The position numbers were made by a program, and so were the translations under genes. From Bacteroidales bacterium (lineage in GTDB: Bacteria > Bacteroidota > Bacteroidia > Bacteroidales > UBA932), in contig JAFQGK010000046.1 of NCBI GenBank assembly GCA_017398335.1, positions 25,180-89,179 on the forward strand: DNA of 64,000 nucleotides. The letters are read 5' to 3'. Position 1 is the first letter of the stretch. The number at the start of each line of letters is the position of its first letter. Below are positions 18,175-26,704 of the stretch, one piece after another. The notes beneath the pieces are model-generated. The model had not been told where the DNA came from. It did not search any database and saw only the letters and a list, made by a program, of their open reading frames with translations.

Positions 18175-19155
18175 ATGAAGATCAGCGTTATTATACCCAT
18201 GTATGGGGTGGAAAATTACATCGCCAGGTGCGCGCGGAGCTTGTTTGAGCAAACTTTTACAAGTGATGTTGAGTTCTTGTTTATTGATGATGCTTCAAAG
18301 GATAGAAGCAGCGAGGTGCTGGCAACCGTAATTGATGAATATGCAGAAAAGAATCTGGATGTGAAGATCTTCCGCCATGAAAAGAATCAAGGTTTGCCGT
18401 CAGCGAGAAATACAGGTCTGAAACATGCTCGGGGTGAGTTTGTTATGCATGTTGACGGAGATGATTTTTTGGAGAAAGATGCCCTGGAATTATTATATAA
18501 TGCCCTTGTGGATAATAATGCGGATGTTGCATGGTGTGACTATTATATCGCTTTTGAAACCAATAAAAGGCTTCTTGTCCAACCACGTTTTGATACCCCT
18601 GAGGATGCCGTAAGGGGAATGTTGAGAGGCACCATGAAATATAATGTCTGGAACAAGCTCTGTCGCCGCTCTCTTTATGTGGAGAATGATATAACCTTCC
18701 CGGATGGCAAGTCAATGGGGGAAGATCTGACGATGATAATGGTATTTCTACATGCTAAAGGTTGTGCATATGTAAACAAACCATTATATAATTATGTACA
18801 GAATCCAAATCAGATGACTGCAGTGTATAATGAGGAGAAGTTGGAAGCATTGCGATATAATTGTAACCGGGTTTCTCAGTACATAGATCAGCATTTCGAT
18901 CACATAGGCTATCGCGCTGAATATTCTGCTCTTAAGCAATTGATGAAATGGCCCTTCTTGCTTGATGGAAAATACTCCAGCTATCAGCGTTGGCATGAAT
19001 GGTTTCCTGAGTCCAATGCATATATCTGGCAGACGAAGGGGGTAAATACCAGAATTAAATTTATAGAGTGGTGTGCAGCCAAGCATCTCCTGCCAATAAT
19101 CTGGCTTCATTATATTGTAGTCATTAGGTTTTACTATGGAATAGTATATAGATGA
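18175..19155 (+). CDS. Glycosyltransferase family 2
   Basis: The third GT2 of the locus, 326 residues. MKISVIIPMYGVENYIARCARSL is followed by EFLFIDDASKDRSSEVL, NQGLPSARNTGLKHARGEF and the metal-binding HVDGDDF. NVWNKLCRRSLY is the usual acceptor-side motif. It begins four bases after the previous stop and overlaps the wzy-like gene by four bases (ATGA at 19152). It presumably adds one residue of the repeat unit. Confidence 0.92.
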   Translation: MKISVIIPMYGVENYIARCARSLFEQTFTSDVEFLFIDDASKDRSSEVLATVIDEYAEKNLDVKIFRHEKNQGLPSARNTGLKHARGEFVMHVDGDDFLEKDALELLYNALVDNNADVAWCDYYIAFETNKRLLVQPRFDTPEDAVRGMLRGTMKYNVWNKLCRRSLYVENDITFPDGKSMGEDLTMIMVFLHAKGCAYVNKPLYNYVQNPNQMTAVYNEEKLEALRYNCNRVSQYIDQHFDHIGYRAEYSALKQLMKWPFLLDGKYSSYQRWHEWFPESNAYIWQTKGVNTRIKFIEWCAAKHLLPIIWLHYIVVIRFYYGIVYR

Positions 19156-20450
19156 AACAACTTTTAGTCGCAATAGGTATTACTATACTGACGAGTCTTT
19201 TCTTCTTCCCGTTTAATACGGTCTGGCTACCTGCTGTAAATACTAAAATGGCATTGGCGGCTTTGGCTATACCGTTGTTCTTCATAAGAGGTGCACAATC
19301 TCGTAATAGTGTTCCTGCATACGGTATGATTGGCCTGTCGGTATTAGGTGCAATCGTTTCTTTAATTGGAATATTTTCCGTAATTATAAATAATACAGGT
19401 GATTATACATATGCCTCATATTTCATCTCTATGTATGTGTGGCTGGGAGGTGCATATGTCGTTACGCGAGCTATGGAGGCAGCATATGGAAAGGTGACTA
19501 TACGTCTTGTCGGAAATTTCCTGATTGCAGTATGTGTTGTGCAATGTATATTGGCTCAGATAATTCATGCAGTACCAGCTGTTGCCAATGTGGTAGATGG
19601 CTTTATGGTCTCTACAGGATTCATGGGTAAGCACGAAACTCGTCTATATGGTATCGGATGTGCGCTGGATGTGGCCGGTCTGAGGTTTTGTACTGTGCTG
19701 TTGATGGCAACATTTTTTGCATTGACCCCAGTATCTAAGGAGCATAAGACTGTGGAACGCTGCATGTATATATTCGCATTTTTGGTTATAGCTATTTTCG
19801 GGTCGATGATAGCGCGCACAACATCATTAGGTGTGATACTGTGTGTAGTTATGTGCATATTGTTTTCAATGTTTAGCAAGTATAAAAACTCACAATCGAA
19901 TACCTGGGAATTATCGAAGACATTTATTGTATTTCTGCTTATTGTTGTACCGGTTTTAGTTTTCACCTACAACGTAAATCCGGATTTTAGAGAAAACCTC
20001 CGTTTTGGATTTGAAGGCTTTTTTGCTTTGGCAGAGCAAGGTGAATGGAACGTCCGCTCAAATGATCAACTATTGTCAATGGTTGTGTGGCCAGACAATC
20101 TTAAAACATGGATAATTGGTGACGGATATTTCAATGAGCCTCAAAATGACTATTATTATGTGGGCCCTAACTACGAATTCTATATGGGAACCGATGTGGG
20201 ATATTGCCGATTTGTTTTTTATTTTGGCATTTTGGGCTTAGCGGCTTTCTCAATCTTTTTTATCGCATCAACAATGATCTGCTCTAAGAATCATCCGAAG
20301 TATATGCTTTTATTCTGGATGATTATGCTTATGAATTTTGTGGGCTGGCTCAAGGTCGCTACCGACATTTTCCTTGTCTTTGCTCTTTTCCTCTGCATAA
20401 GCAGGGAAGACAATGATGAGTATGAGAAAATCTATGAAGATTCTGTATAA
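19152..20450 (+). CDS. Wzy-like O-antigen/capsule polymerase
   Basis: A polytopic protein of 432 residues with about 10-12 hydrophobic helices and a large periplasmic loop between about residues 270 and 350. That loop contains IIGDGYFNEPQ and a GTDVGYCRFVFYFGILG segment; a GDG followed by a TDxGYxR block is the usual Wzy signature. It should polymerise flipped repeat units in the periplasm. Wzy proteins diverge strongly, so the call rests on topology, these motifs and the presence of Wzx and Wzc. The following GT4 gene begins 38 bases before its end. Confidence 0.82.
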   Translation: MKQLLVAIGITILTSLFFFPFNTVWLPAVNTKMALAALAIPLFFIRGAQSRNSVPAYGMIGLSVLGAIVSLIGIFSVIINNTGDYTYASYFISMYVWLGGAYVVTRAMEAAYGKVTIRLVGNFLIAVCVVQCILAQIIHAVPAVANVVDGFMVSTGFMGKHETRLYGIGCALDVAGLRFCTVLLMATFFALTPVSKEHKTVERCMYIFAFLVIAIFGSMIARTTSLGVILCVVMCILFSMFSKYKNSQSNTWELSKTFIVFLLIVVPVLVFTYNVNPDFRENLRFGFEGFFALAEQGEWNVRSNDQLLSMVVWPDNLKTWIIGDGYFNEPQNDYYYVGPNYEFYMGTDVGYCRFVFYFGILGLAAFSIFFIASTMICSKNHPKYMLLFWMIMLMNFVGWLKVATDIFLVFALFLCISREDNDEYEKIYEDSV

Positions 20451-21585
20451 GATACACTCGACATATAATCCCGGGGGGATGGAGCGTGTGCTTCTCAATA
20501 AGGTGAAATACTTTGTTGAGAAGAAGGGGTGGGAAGTGGTTGTTGTGACTACGGACCAGCACGGCAGACCGTCTTTCTATCCGTTTCCGGATTCTGTAAG
20601 GATGATTGACCTTGATATCAATTATTCGGATGACAACGGCAAACCGTTTCTGAAGAAGCTGGCCGGCTATTTCAGGAGACGTCAGGAGCATAAGAAGCGT
20701 CTGGATGGCCTGCTGAAGAAGGAACGCCCGGATGTGGTGGACTGCTTCTATCCGGGAGAATGTTCGTTCGTGCCTTCACTCAAGGACGGAAGCAGAAAGG
20801 TGATGGAGCTGCATCAGAGCAAACTTTTCCATCATCAGTACAACAGGTCGGGACTGATGGGGCTTGCAGACAAGGTCCGTGCAGGAATGGATGAAAGACT
20901 TGTCAGAAGATTCGACCGCTTTGTCGTGCTGACCGAGGAAGACAGGCAGATGTGGGGAGAGATGCCGGGAATCAGGGTTATACCGAACGCAGCGGATTTC
21001 ATCGCTGACAAATATTCCGATTGTTCTGCGAAACGGGTCATAGCTGTGGGACGGCTTGACTATCAGAAGAGTTTCGACCGGCTCATATTGGTCTGGGAGA
21101 AGGTGCATCAGCAGTTGCCTGACTGGCGGCTTGACATATTCGGACAGGGAGAGTGGAAGGAGATGCTTCAGAATATGATAGATGAAAGAGGCTTGAATGG
21201 AACAGTCAAGCTCAATGGGCCGACCAAGAATATAGGTCAGGAATATTCCGATAGTTCCATCCTTGTCATGAGTTCTCATTATGAGGGCTTTCCGATGGTG
21301 ATGGTTGAGGCTATGGCGTGCGGACTTCCTGCGGTCACTTTTGATTACAAGTGCGGGCCGAGGGATATAATCATTGATGGAGAGAACGGACTGATTGTTC
21401 CGGATGGAGATATTGACGGTTTGGCGGAGGCTATGGTCAGGCTGATGAAGGACGATGATTTGAGGAAGAGGATGGGCGAGAATGCGAAGAAGGTTGTCGA
21501 GACTTATTCGAAAGAGAAGGTAATGTCGAAATGGTTGCAGTTATATGAAGAAACTGTTGCAGATAAATCCGGTGATAAGGACTAA
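20413..21585 (+). CDS. Glycosyltransferase family 4
   Basis: A GT-B retaining glycosyltransferase of 390 residues. The donor domain shows RVIAVGRLDYQKSFDRLI, LDIFGQGEWKEML, KLNGPTKNI and the EGFPMVMVEAMACGLP block with the paired glutamates. The acceptor domain starts KILYKIHSTYNPGGMERVL. The start at 20413 has AGGGAAG just upstream; ATG 20434 (MKILYKI) is the alternative. Base composition becomes more GC-rich from here on, so this gene may belong to the more stable part of the locus. Confidence 0.92.
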   Translation: MMSMRKSMKILYKIHSTYNPGGMERVLLNKVKYFVEKKGWEVVVVTTDQHGRPSFYPFPDSVRMIDLDINYSDDNGKPFLKKLAGYFRRRQEHKKRLDGLLKKERPDVVDCFYPGECSFVPSLKDGSRKVMELHQSKLFHHQYNRSGLMGLADKVRAGMDERLVRRFDRFVVLTEEDRQMWGEMPGIRVIPNAADFIADKYSDCSAKRVIAVGRLDYQKSFDRLILVWEKVHQQLPDWRLDIFGQGEWKEMLQNMIDERGLNGTVKLNGPTKNIGQEYSDSSILVMSSHYEGFPMVMVEAMACGLPAVTFDYKCGPRDIIIDGENGLIVPDGDIDGLAEAMVRLMKDDDLRKRMGENAKKVVETYSKEKVMSKWLQLYEETVADKSGDKD

Positions 21586-22777
21586 TACGTCTACGGGACG
21601 TATTATGCAGGAGATCGGTGAATTGGCGATGGCTAACGGATGGGACAGCTATATTGCTTATAGCGGGGGACGAGATGGAATTAAGCCTTGCAAGTCGAAG
21701 CTGTTGCCTGTTGGAGGAAAGCTTGATGTTGCAGTTCATGGCCTTTGGACCAGACTTACGGATAGACATGGATTGGCTTCGTGGGGTGCTACAAGGAAAT
21801 TCATTCAGGAGATAGAAACGCTGAAGCCGGATGTTATCCATATTCATAACATTCACGGATATTTCTTGAACTTCAAGATGCTTTTCGAGTATCTGGAGAA
21901 GGCTGATATTCCTGTAATCTGGACTGTTCATGATTGTTGGCTTTATACGGGCCATTGCTATTATTATTCAAGCGTCGGATGCGATAAATGGCAGACAGGA
22001 TGTGGCAATTGTCCGCAACAGAAAGCCTTCCCGACAAGTTGGTTCTTGGATTGCTCCAGACAGAATTTCAAGGATAAGGATAAGGCATTCAATTCTATCA
22101 AGGATAAATTGACAATTGTGCCAGTTTCTGAGTGGATCCGAGGCGAAATGTCCCACTCCTTTCTGAAGGACTGCCGCTATCAGGTCATACACAACGGCAT
22201 TGACCTCGATGTATTCGATGTCCAATCTGACGATAAAGCTGTCCGTGAGAAATACAACCTCGGCAATAAGAAGATAATTCTTGGTCTTGCGAGCATATGG
22301 TGCAGGGAGAAAGGCTGGGATGATTTCGTGGAGATGTCCAGGATGCTGGATGAGGATGAGGTGATTGTGATGGTGGGTGTCAGCGAGGAACAGCAGAAGA
22401 TGTTGCCGGAGAATATAGTCGCCATAAGAAGGACTGAGAATGTCCGCCAGCTTGCGGAACTCTATTCGGCAGCCACGGCATTTGTAAATCCGACATGGCA
22501 GGATAACTATCCGACTGTGAATCTTGAAGCCATAGCCTGCGGTACACCTGTGGTTACCTACAGGACAGGAGGCAGCGTCGAGGCTGTGACTGAGGGTACT
22601 GGCTTCATTGTGGAACAAGGTGATATCAAGGGACTTCTGGAGGCTGTCCGTACGGTAGCCGAAAGAGGAAAAGTGCAATATACTGCAAAATGCAGGGCTC
22701 ATGCCCTCGCGAACTTCCGTAAGGAAGAACGCTATGCAGACTATCTGAAACTCTATGAAAGTATTACAACTAGGTAA
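21545..22777 (+). CDS. Glycosyltransferase family 4
   Basis: A 410-residue GT-B enzyme. The N-terminal domain has DVIHIHNIHGYFLN and the WTVHDCWLYTGHCYYY segment, followed by a cysteine-rich GCDKWQTGCGNCPQ stretch that marks a Bacteroidetes capsule subgroup. The C-terminal domain shows NKKIILGLASIWCREKGWDDF and NPTWQDNYPTVNLEAIACGTPV. It starts 41 bases inside the preceding GT4 gene and overlaps the next one by 23 bases, so the three GT4 genes form a tightly overlapping set. Confidence 0.92.
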   Translation: MKKLLQINPVIRTNTSTGRIMQEIGELAMANGWDSYIAYSGGRDGIKPCKSKLLPVGGKLDVAVHGLWTRLTDRHGLASWGATRKFIQEIETLKPDVIHIHNIHGYFLNFKMLFEYLEKADIPVIWTVHDCWLYTGHCYYYSSVGCDKWQTGCGNCPQQKAFPTSWFLDCSRQNFKDKDKAFNSIKDKLTIVPVSEWIRGEMSHSFLKDCRYQVIHNGIDLDVFDVQSDDKAVREKYNLGNKKIILGLASIWCREKGWDDFVEMSRMLDEDEVIVMVGVSEEQQKMLPENIVAIRRTENVRQLAELYSAATAFVNPTWQDNYPTVNLEAIACGTPVVTYRTGGSVEAVTEGTGFIVEQGDIKGLLEAVRTVAERGKVQYTAKCRAHALANFRKEERYADYLKLYESITTR

Positions 22778-23864
22778 ATTCTATCCGATCAAGGGTGGAG
22801 TTGAGAAGGTTATGTATGACCTGACTACCGGCCTGTCTCAGATGGGCTACAGGTGTGACATGCTTTGTGCTGCTTGTGATAAGGATGAAATAGGGGAGAA
22901 GCAGCTGAACGAACGTTCGAAACTGATGTGTGAGAGATCGTTCGCAAAGATAAAGGCAACGATGATGTCGCCTTCGATGATTTTCAGGATGTGGAAGATC
23001 AAGGATGAATATGACATCGTGCATGTGCATCATCCTGATCCGATGGCCTGTCTGGCATTGCGGCTTTCAGGCTTCAAAGGCAAGGTCGCTTTACATTGGC
23101 ACAGCGATATCATAAAGCAGAAGAAACTTCTGAAACTGTATAAGCCTTTGCAGAGCTGGCTCATAAACAGGTCGGATATCATAATCGGCACCACACCGGT
23201 CTATCTGGAGTCGTCGCCTTGGCTGAAGGGTGTTCAGGACAAGACGGTATGCCTGCCTATCGGTGTCCCTCCTCTGGATGTGGATGTCAAGGGTGCGGCT
23301 GATCTGCGTGAGCAGTACAAGGGAAAGAAGATAATCTTTTCTCTCGGACGTCTTGTGCCGTATAAGGGCTATAAATATCTGGTTGACAGCGCACGTTATC
23401 TGGATGACAGCTATGTCGTGATAATCGGTGGCGGAGGACCGTTGATGGAGTCTCTGCAGGAGCAGATCGAGAAATCCGGACTTCAGGACAAAGTAAAGCT
23501 TCTCGGACGTCTCAGTGATCGGGAAGTCTCTGCATATTTTGGAGCCTGTGATCTTTTCTGCATGAGCAGCGTCTATGCGACGGAGGCATTCGGAATTGTA
23601 CAGATTGAGGCAATGTCGGCAGGAAAGCCAGTCGTGGCGACAAAGATTCCGGGTAGCGGAGTGTCATGGGTCAATGCCCATAAGGAGTCGGGAATCAATG
23701 TGGAACCAAAGGATAGTGAAGCCCTTGCAGGGGCCTTCAGACGTATCCTCGAATGTGAGAATACATACAATACATATTCCGAACAGGCCTCCCAGAGGTA
23801 CTGGAATATGTTTACAAAAACCAAGATGATAGAAAACTGTATCGAAATATATAAGAATCTATAA
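22755..23864 (+). CDS. Glycosyltransferase family 4
   Basis: A 369-residue GT-B enzyme: MKVLQLGKFYPIKGGVEKVM, VHVHHPDPMACLAL and LHWHSDIIKQKKLL in the acceptor domain, then FSLGRLVPYKGYKYLVD, VIIGGGGPL, VKLLGRLSDREV and a TEAFGIVQIEAMSAGKPV donor-site block. It resembles mannosyl- or rhamnosyltransferases of O-antigen loci, but specificity cannot be assigned. The start at 22755 overlaps the previous gene by 23 bases. The initiating transferase gene begins three bases downstream. Confidence 0.92.
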   Translation: MKVLQLGKFYPIKGGVEKVMYDLTTGLSQMGYRCDMLCAACDKDEIGEKQLNERSKLMCERSFAKIKATMMSPSMIFRMWKIKDEYDIVHVHHPDPMACLALRLSGFKGKVALHWHSDIIKQKKLLKLYKPLQSWLINRSDIIIGTTPVYLESSPWLKGVQDKTVCLPIGVPPLDVDVKGAADLREQYKGKKIIFSLGRLVPYKGYKYLVDSARYLDDSYVVIIGGGGPLMESLQEQIEKSGLQDKVKLLGRLSDREVSAYFGACDLFCMSSVYATEAFGIVQIEAMSAGKPVVATKIPGSGVSWVNAHKESGINVEPKDSEALAGAFRRILECENTYNTYSEQASQRYWNMFTKTKMIENCIEIYKNL

Positions 23865-23867
23865 CTT

Positions 23868-24455
23868 ATGAAGAAATTTGTAAAAAGAGCATTCGACCTG
23901 TGCTGTGTGTTCTTTGCGTCGATTGTCTTTGCGCCGTTTTTCCTATGCATATACATTGCGATAAAGCGTGAGGATGGCGGTCCTGCAATTTTCAAGCAGG
24001 AGCGCATCGGTAAAGGAGGAAAACCGTTCATGTTGTATAAGTTCCGTTCGATGAAGGTGGATGCGGAGAAGAACGGCCAGCCACAGCTGTGGGCGGGAGA
24101 GAGTGACGAAAGGTTGACGAAGGTCGGAAGGTTCATAAGGAACCATCACCTGGATGAGTTGCCACAATTCTGGAATATTCTTGTGGGAGAAATGTCGTTT
24201 GTGGGGTATCGTCCTGAACGTCAGTATTTTATCGATAAGATTATGGCGGAGAATCCGGATTATGCAAGGTTGTATGAAATGCGTCCGGGAGTCTTTTCTA
24301 ATGCTACCCTCTACAATGGTTACACTGATACGATGGAGAAGATGCTCAAACGTCTGGAGATGGATCTTGAGTATCTGGAAAATCATAATCTCTGGATCGA
24401 TATCGTGATCATCTTCAAGACGGGAATGAGTATTTTAACCGGGAAAAGGATATAG
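23868..24455 (+). CDS. Initiating phosphoglycosyl transferase (bacterial sugar transferase)
   Basis: This 195-residue monotopic enzyme should start each repeat unit by moving a sugar phosphate from a UDP-sugar to undecaprenyl phosphate. An N-terminal re-entrant hydrophobic helix (CCVFFASIVFAPFFLCIYIAI) is followed by GPAIFKQERIGKGGKPF, MLYKFRSM, and the catalytic Asp-Glu pair in HHLDELPQFWNILVGEMSFV, then GYRPERQYF. The size matches the minimal PglC-like catalytic domain, not the long WbaP/WcaJ form. It stands at the end of the glycosyltransferase block. Confidence 0.95.
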   Translation: MKKFVKRAFDLCCVFFASIVFAPFFLCIYIAIKREDGGPAIFKQERIGKGGKPFMLYKFRSMKVDAEKNGQPQLWAGESDERLTKVGRFIRNHHLDELPQFWNILVGEMSFVGYRPERQYFIDKIMAENPDYARLYEMRPGVFSNATLYNGYTDTMEKMLKRLEMDLEYLENHNLWIDIVIIFKTGMSILTGKRI

Positions 24456-24458
24456 GCT

Positions 24459-24731
24459 ATGAAACTTAATCCTAAACTGAAACTCAGACAAGTGGGCAAG
24501 AAGTTCATGGTGGTGGATGCCGATACCGGCTCTTCCAGAATGACCAATGTCTTCACATTCAATGCATCTGCCGCTATGCTTTGGCAGAGGATAGGAAAGG
24601 AATCGTTTGTGCCGGAGGATCTTGCCTTGTGGTTGTGTGAGGCCTATGATGTGGACATGGCAACCGCTCGTGCTGATGTCGCGATTCTTCTGAATTGCTG
24701 GATCGATGGTGGACTTGTTATAAATGGATAA
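24459..24731 (+). CDS. PqqD-family (RRE-like) small protein
   Basis: A 90-residue protein with the PqqD winged-helix pattern: LRQVGKKFMVVDADTG, FNASAAMLWQRI, and a C-terminal DVAILLNCWIDGGLV helix. PqqD-like domains usually bind the leader of a ribosomally made peptide for a partner enzyme. I see no precursor peptide or radical SAM gene nearby. The gene overlaps the nucleotidyltransferase gene by eight bases and is followed by an HPr-kinase-like gene, a trio I recall from other Gram-negative exopolysaccharide loci (the HPr-rel-A type). The role in capsule formation is unknown. Confidence 0.82.
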   Translation: MKLNPKLKLRQVGKKFMVVDADTGSSRMTNVFTFNASAAMLWQRIGKESFVPEDLALWLCEAYDVDMATARADVAILLNCWIDGGLVING

Positions 24732-25812
24732 AGAACTGATTGCGCTTTTAGCTCTGGTCCGTGCGGGACTTTGGGACAGATATGATGAAGCGATGGCTTC
24801 TGCATTTCCTCTTTCTGCCGAGAGTTGGGAGCGCGTGTTCTTGCTGGCACGTCGGCAGACGGTGACCGGCATAGCTTTCAGAGGTCTTGGTTACTTGCCT
24901 GATGATATGGCTCCTCCGATGGGACTGATGGCTAAGTGGATGGCTCACGCAGATCGGATAGAACAGAGTAATCTCGCTGTGAATGAGGTACTTGCAAAGA
25001 TTTGTCGTCAACTGAAGGATTCCGGAGATAAGGTTGTGCTGCAGAAAGGACCGGGAGTGGCGATTATGTATCCGGAACCTCTTCTGAGAGAGTGCGGAGA
25101 CATTGACCTCTTCTTTCCAGAAAATGATGCATCGTCAGATCCATTGAAGGATATTCCTGGGGCAACAAAGGAAAGGAAGCCGGACGGCAGCTGGGAGTAC
25201 AATGTGGATGGAGTCACCGTTGAAGTGCATTCTCATCTGGTGGATATCCTCAGCCCCGGAGCAGCGAGGTATGTCAGGCAACTGATATCTGAGAAAGGAT
25301 ATGACAGAGTGAGCATCGGTGGCTGTGAGGTACTGGTGCCGGCGCCGGAAGTAAATCTCCTGTTGCTCAGCTCACATATACTCAAGCATGCTCTTGGAGT
25401 GGGAATAGGCTTGAGACAGTTCTGCGATATGGCAGTCGCATATCGGTACTATGCTGACAGAATTAATCCACTGGAGATGATAGAAATATATAGGAATACA
25501 GGATTGGACAGATGGGAAGCTGTGTTGGAGGATTTTCTGTCAGAATATCTTGCAGTGGTCATAAAACTGCCAATAAGTGAGAAAAAGAGGAAAAATTATT
25601 CAAAAAAGTCGCTTGTTTTATTGGATATTATATTGAAAGGCGGTAACTTTGGACACTTTACGGAAAAGCGGGAAACTGCCTCCAGAAGTGTTGTGTTGCG
25701 GAAATGGCACACATTCACCTCGTTTGTTGGGAATATGCGCTTTGCCATGACTTATGCTCCACGTGAGTGGTTCTGGACAATGATGCAGTTGATAGGAGGG
25801 CAGATGAGATGA
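24724..25812 (+). CDS. Nucleotidyltransferase family protein (NTP_transf_5-like)
   Basis: A 362-residue protein with the minimal nucleotidyltransferase pattern: VVLQKGPGVAIMYPEPLLRECGDIDLFF near residues 101-132, where the GDIDLFF supplies the two metal-binding aspartates, followed by VDGVTVEVHSHL with a third acidic residue. N-terminal residues are helical. Family members transfer NMP groups; the acceptor is unknown. It overlaps the PqqD-like gene by eight bases and the kinase-like gene by four, so the three proteins are probably made together and work together. Confidence 0.8.
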   Translation: MDKELIALLALVRAGLWDRYDEAMASAFPLSAESWERVFLLARRQTVTGIAFRGLGYLPDDMAPPMGLMAKWMAHADRIEQSNLAVNEVLAKICRQLKDSGDKVVLQKGPGVAIMYPEPLLRECGDIDLFFPENDASSDPLKDIPGATKERKPDGSWEYNVDGVTVEVHSHLVDILSPGAARYVRQLISEKGYDRVSIGGCEVLVPAPEVNLLLLSSHILKHALGVGIGLRQFCDMAVAYRYYADRINPLEMIEIYRNTGLDRWEAVLEDFLSEYLAVVIKLPISEKKRKNYSKKSLVLLDIILKGGNFGHFTEKRETASRSVVLRKWHTFTSFVGNMRFAMTYAPREWFWTMMQLIGGQMR

Positions 25813-26675
25813 CAGGGTACTATAAGGTTGCTGACTTTGTTTTTGCGGTGACGCTCAGACAGGAGTACAATCTGGATGTGCTGCTGCCGTCCTTTTGTTC
25901 TTTCAAGTGTAATGAGGTGCCCGATGATGAACTGCTTTTCAGACTTGTGGAAGGGGGTGTGGAGAAAGAAAGCCCGTATGCCGAGTTCCTTGAAGATGAT
26001 GATAATGACGTCGGACAGACCCGTCTGTATCGCATTCCTGAAGGGTATCGCATAACCTTGAGATATTCGGGACCTTCTCATGTGATTGAGGCGGATCAGG
26101 ACTTCAGGCATGTCTCAGCCTTGTTGAGATGGGAGGATGCAAATGTGCCGACAGCCTTGAGCTCCATGTTGCGGATAGCCTTCGCTCAGGCAGTTTTGAT
26201 GCATTCGGCTATCTCTCTGCATTCTTCCGTGGTCGTGAAGGATGGAAAGGGATATATGTTCATGGGGCGCAGCGGCACGGGAAAAAGTACTCACTCGCGT
26301 CTGTGGCTGGAGCATATGGAAGGGAGCAGGTTGCTGAATGATGATAATCCGGTTGTCCGTATTGTCGAAGGCGTGGCAGTCGTATATGGCTCTCCGTGGA
26401 GCGGCAAGACACCTTGCTATGTTAATGAATCGGCACCTGTTGCCGCTATGGTGAGGTTGGCACAGGCTCCGGAAAACCGTTTTGAAAGAAAGCATGACGT
26501 TGAAGCTTTCAGCCTTGTGCTTCCGGGATGCTCGGTGCTGAGGTTTGACAGGACATTATATGGATGTCTGTGTGAGACGTTGATCGGACTTGTAGGATTG
26601 GTATGTGTGGGTGAAATGAGATGTCTTCCTGACAAGGATGCGGCCCAGGTGTGCTGGGAAGGTGTAAATGATTAA
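25809..26675 (+). CDS. HPr kinase/PEPCK-like P-loop protein
   Basis: The ATG at 25809 overlaps the preceding stop (ATGA), giving a 288-residue protein; an in-frame GTG at 25767 is less likely. Residues around 160 read MFMGRSGTGKSTHSRLWLEH, a Walker A typical of HprK-related kinases, followed by LLNDDNPVVR (the acidic Walker B-like stretch) and GSPWSGKTPCY. An N-terminal domain of about 100 residues is unassigned. Related kinases are known from peptide-tailoring clusters and from HPr-rel-A loci. Here it closes the PqqD/nucleotidyltransferase/kinase trio directly before the polysaccharide export genes. Confidence 0.78.
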   Translation: MTGYYKVADFVFAVTLRQEYNLDVLLPSFCSFKCNEVPDDELLFRLVEGGVEKESPYAEFLEDDDNDVGQTRLYRIPEGYRITLRYSGPSHVIEADQDFRHVSALLRWEDANVPTALSSMLRIAFAQAVLMHSAISLHSSVVVKDGKGYMFMGRSGTGKSTHSRLWLEHMEGSRLLNDDNPVVRIVEGVAVVYGSPWSGKTPCYVNESAPVAAMVRLAQAPENRFERKHDVEAFSLVLPGCSVLRFDRTLYGCLCETLIGLVGLVCVGEMRCLPDKDAAQVCWEGVND

Positions 26676-26704
26676 GAATGTTTGTAATACCGGATATGGT
26701 AATG

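Noticed and set aside
24459-26675. Lasso-peptide or other RiPP gene cluster
   Set aside because: A PqqD-like protein and an HprK-like kinase are present, but no precursor, B2 protease, cyclase or radical SAM gene was found in the neighbourhood.
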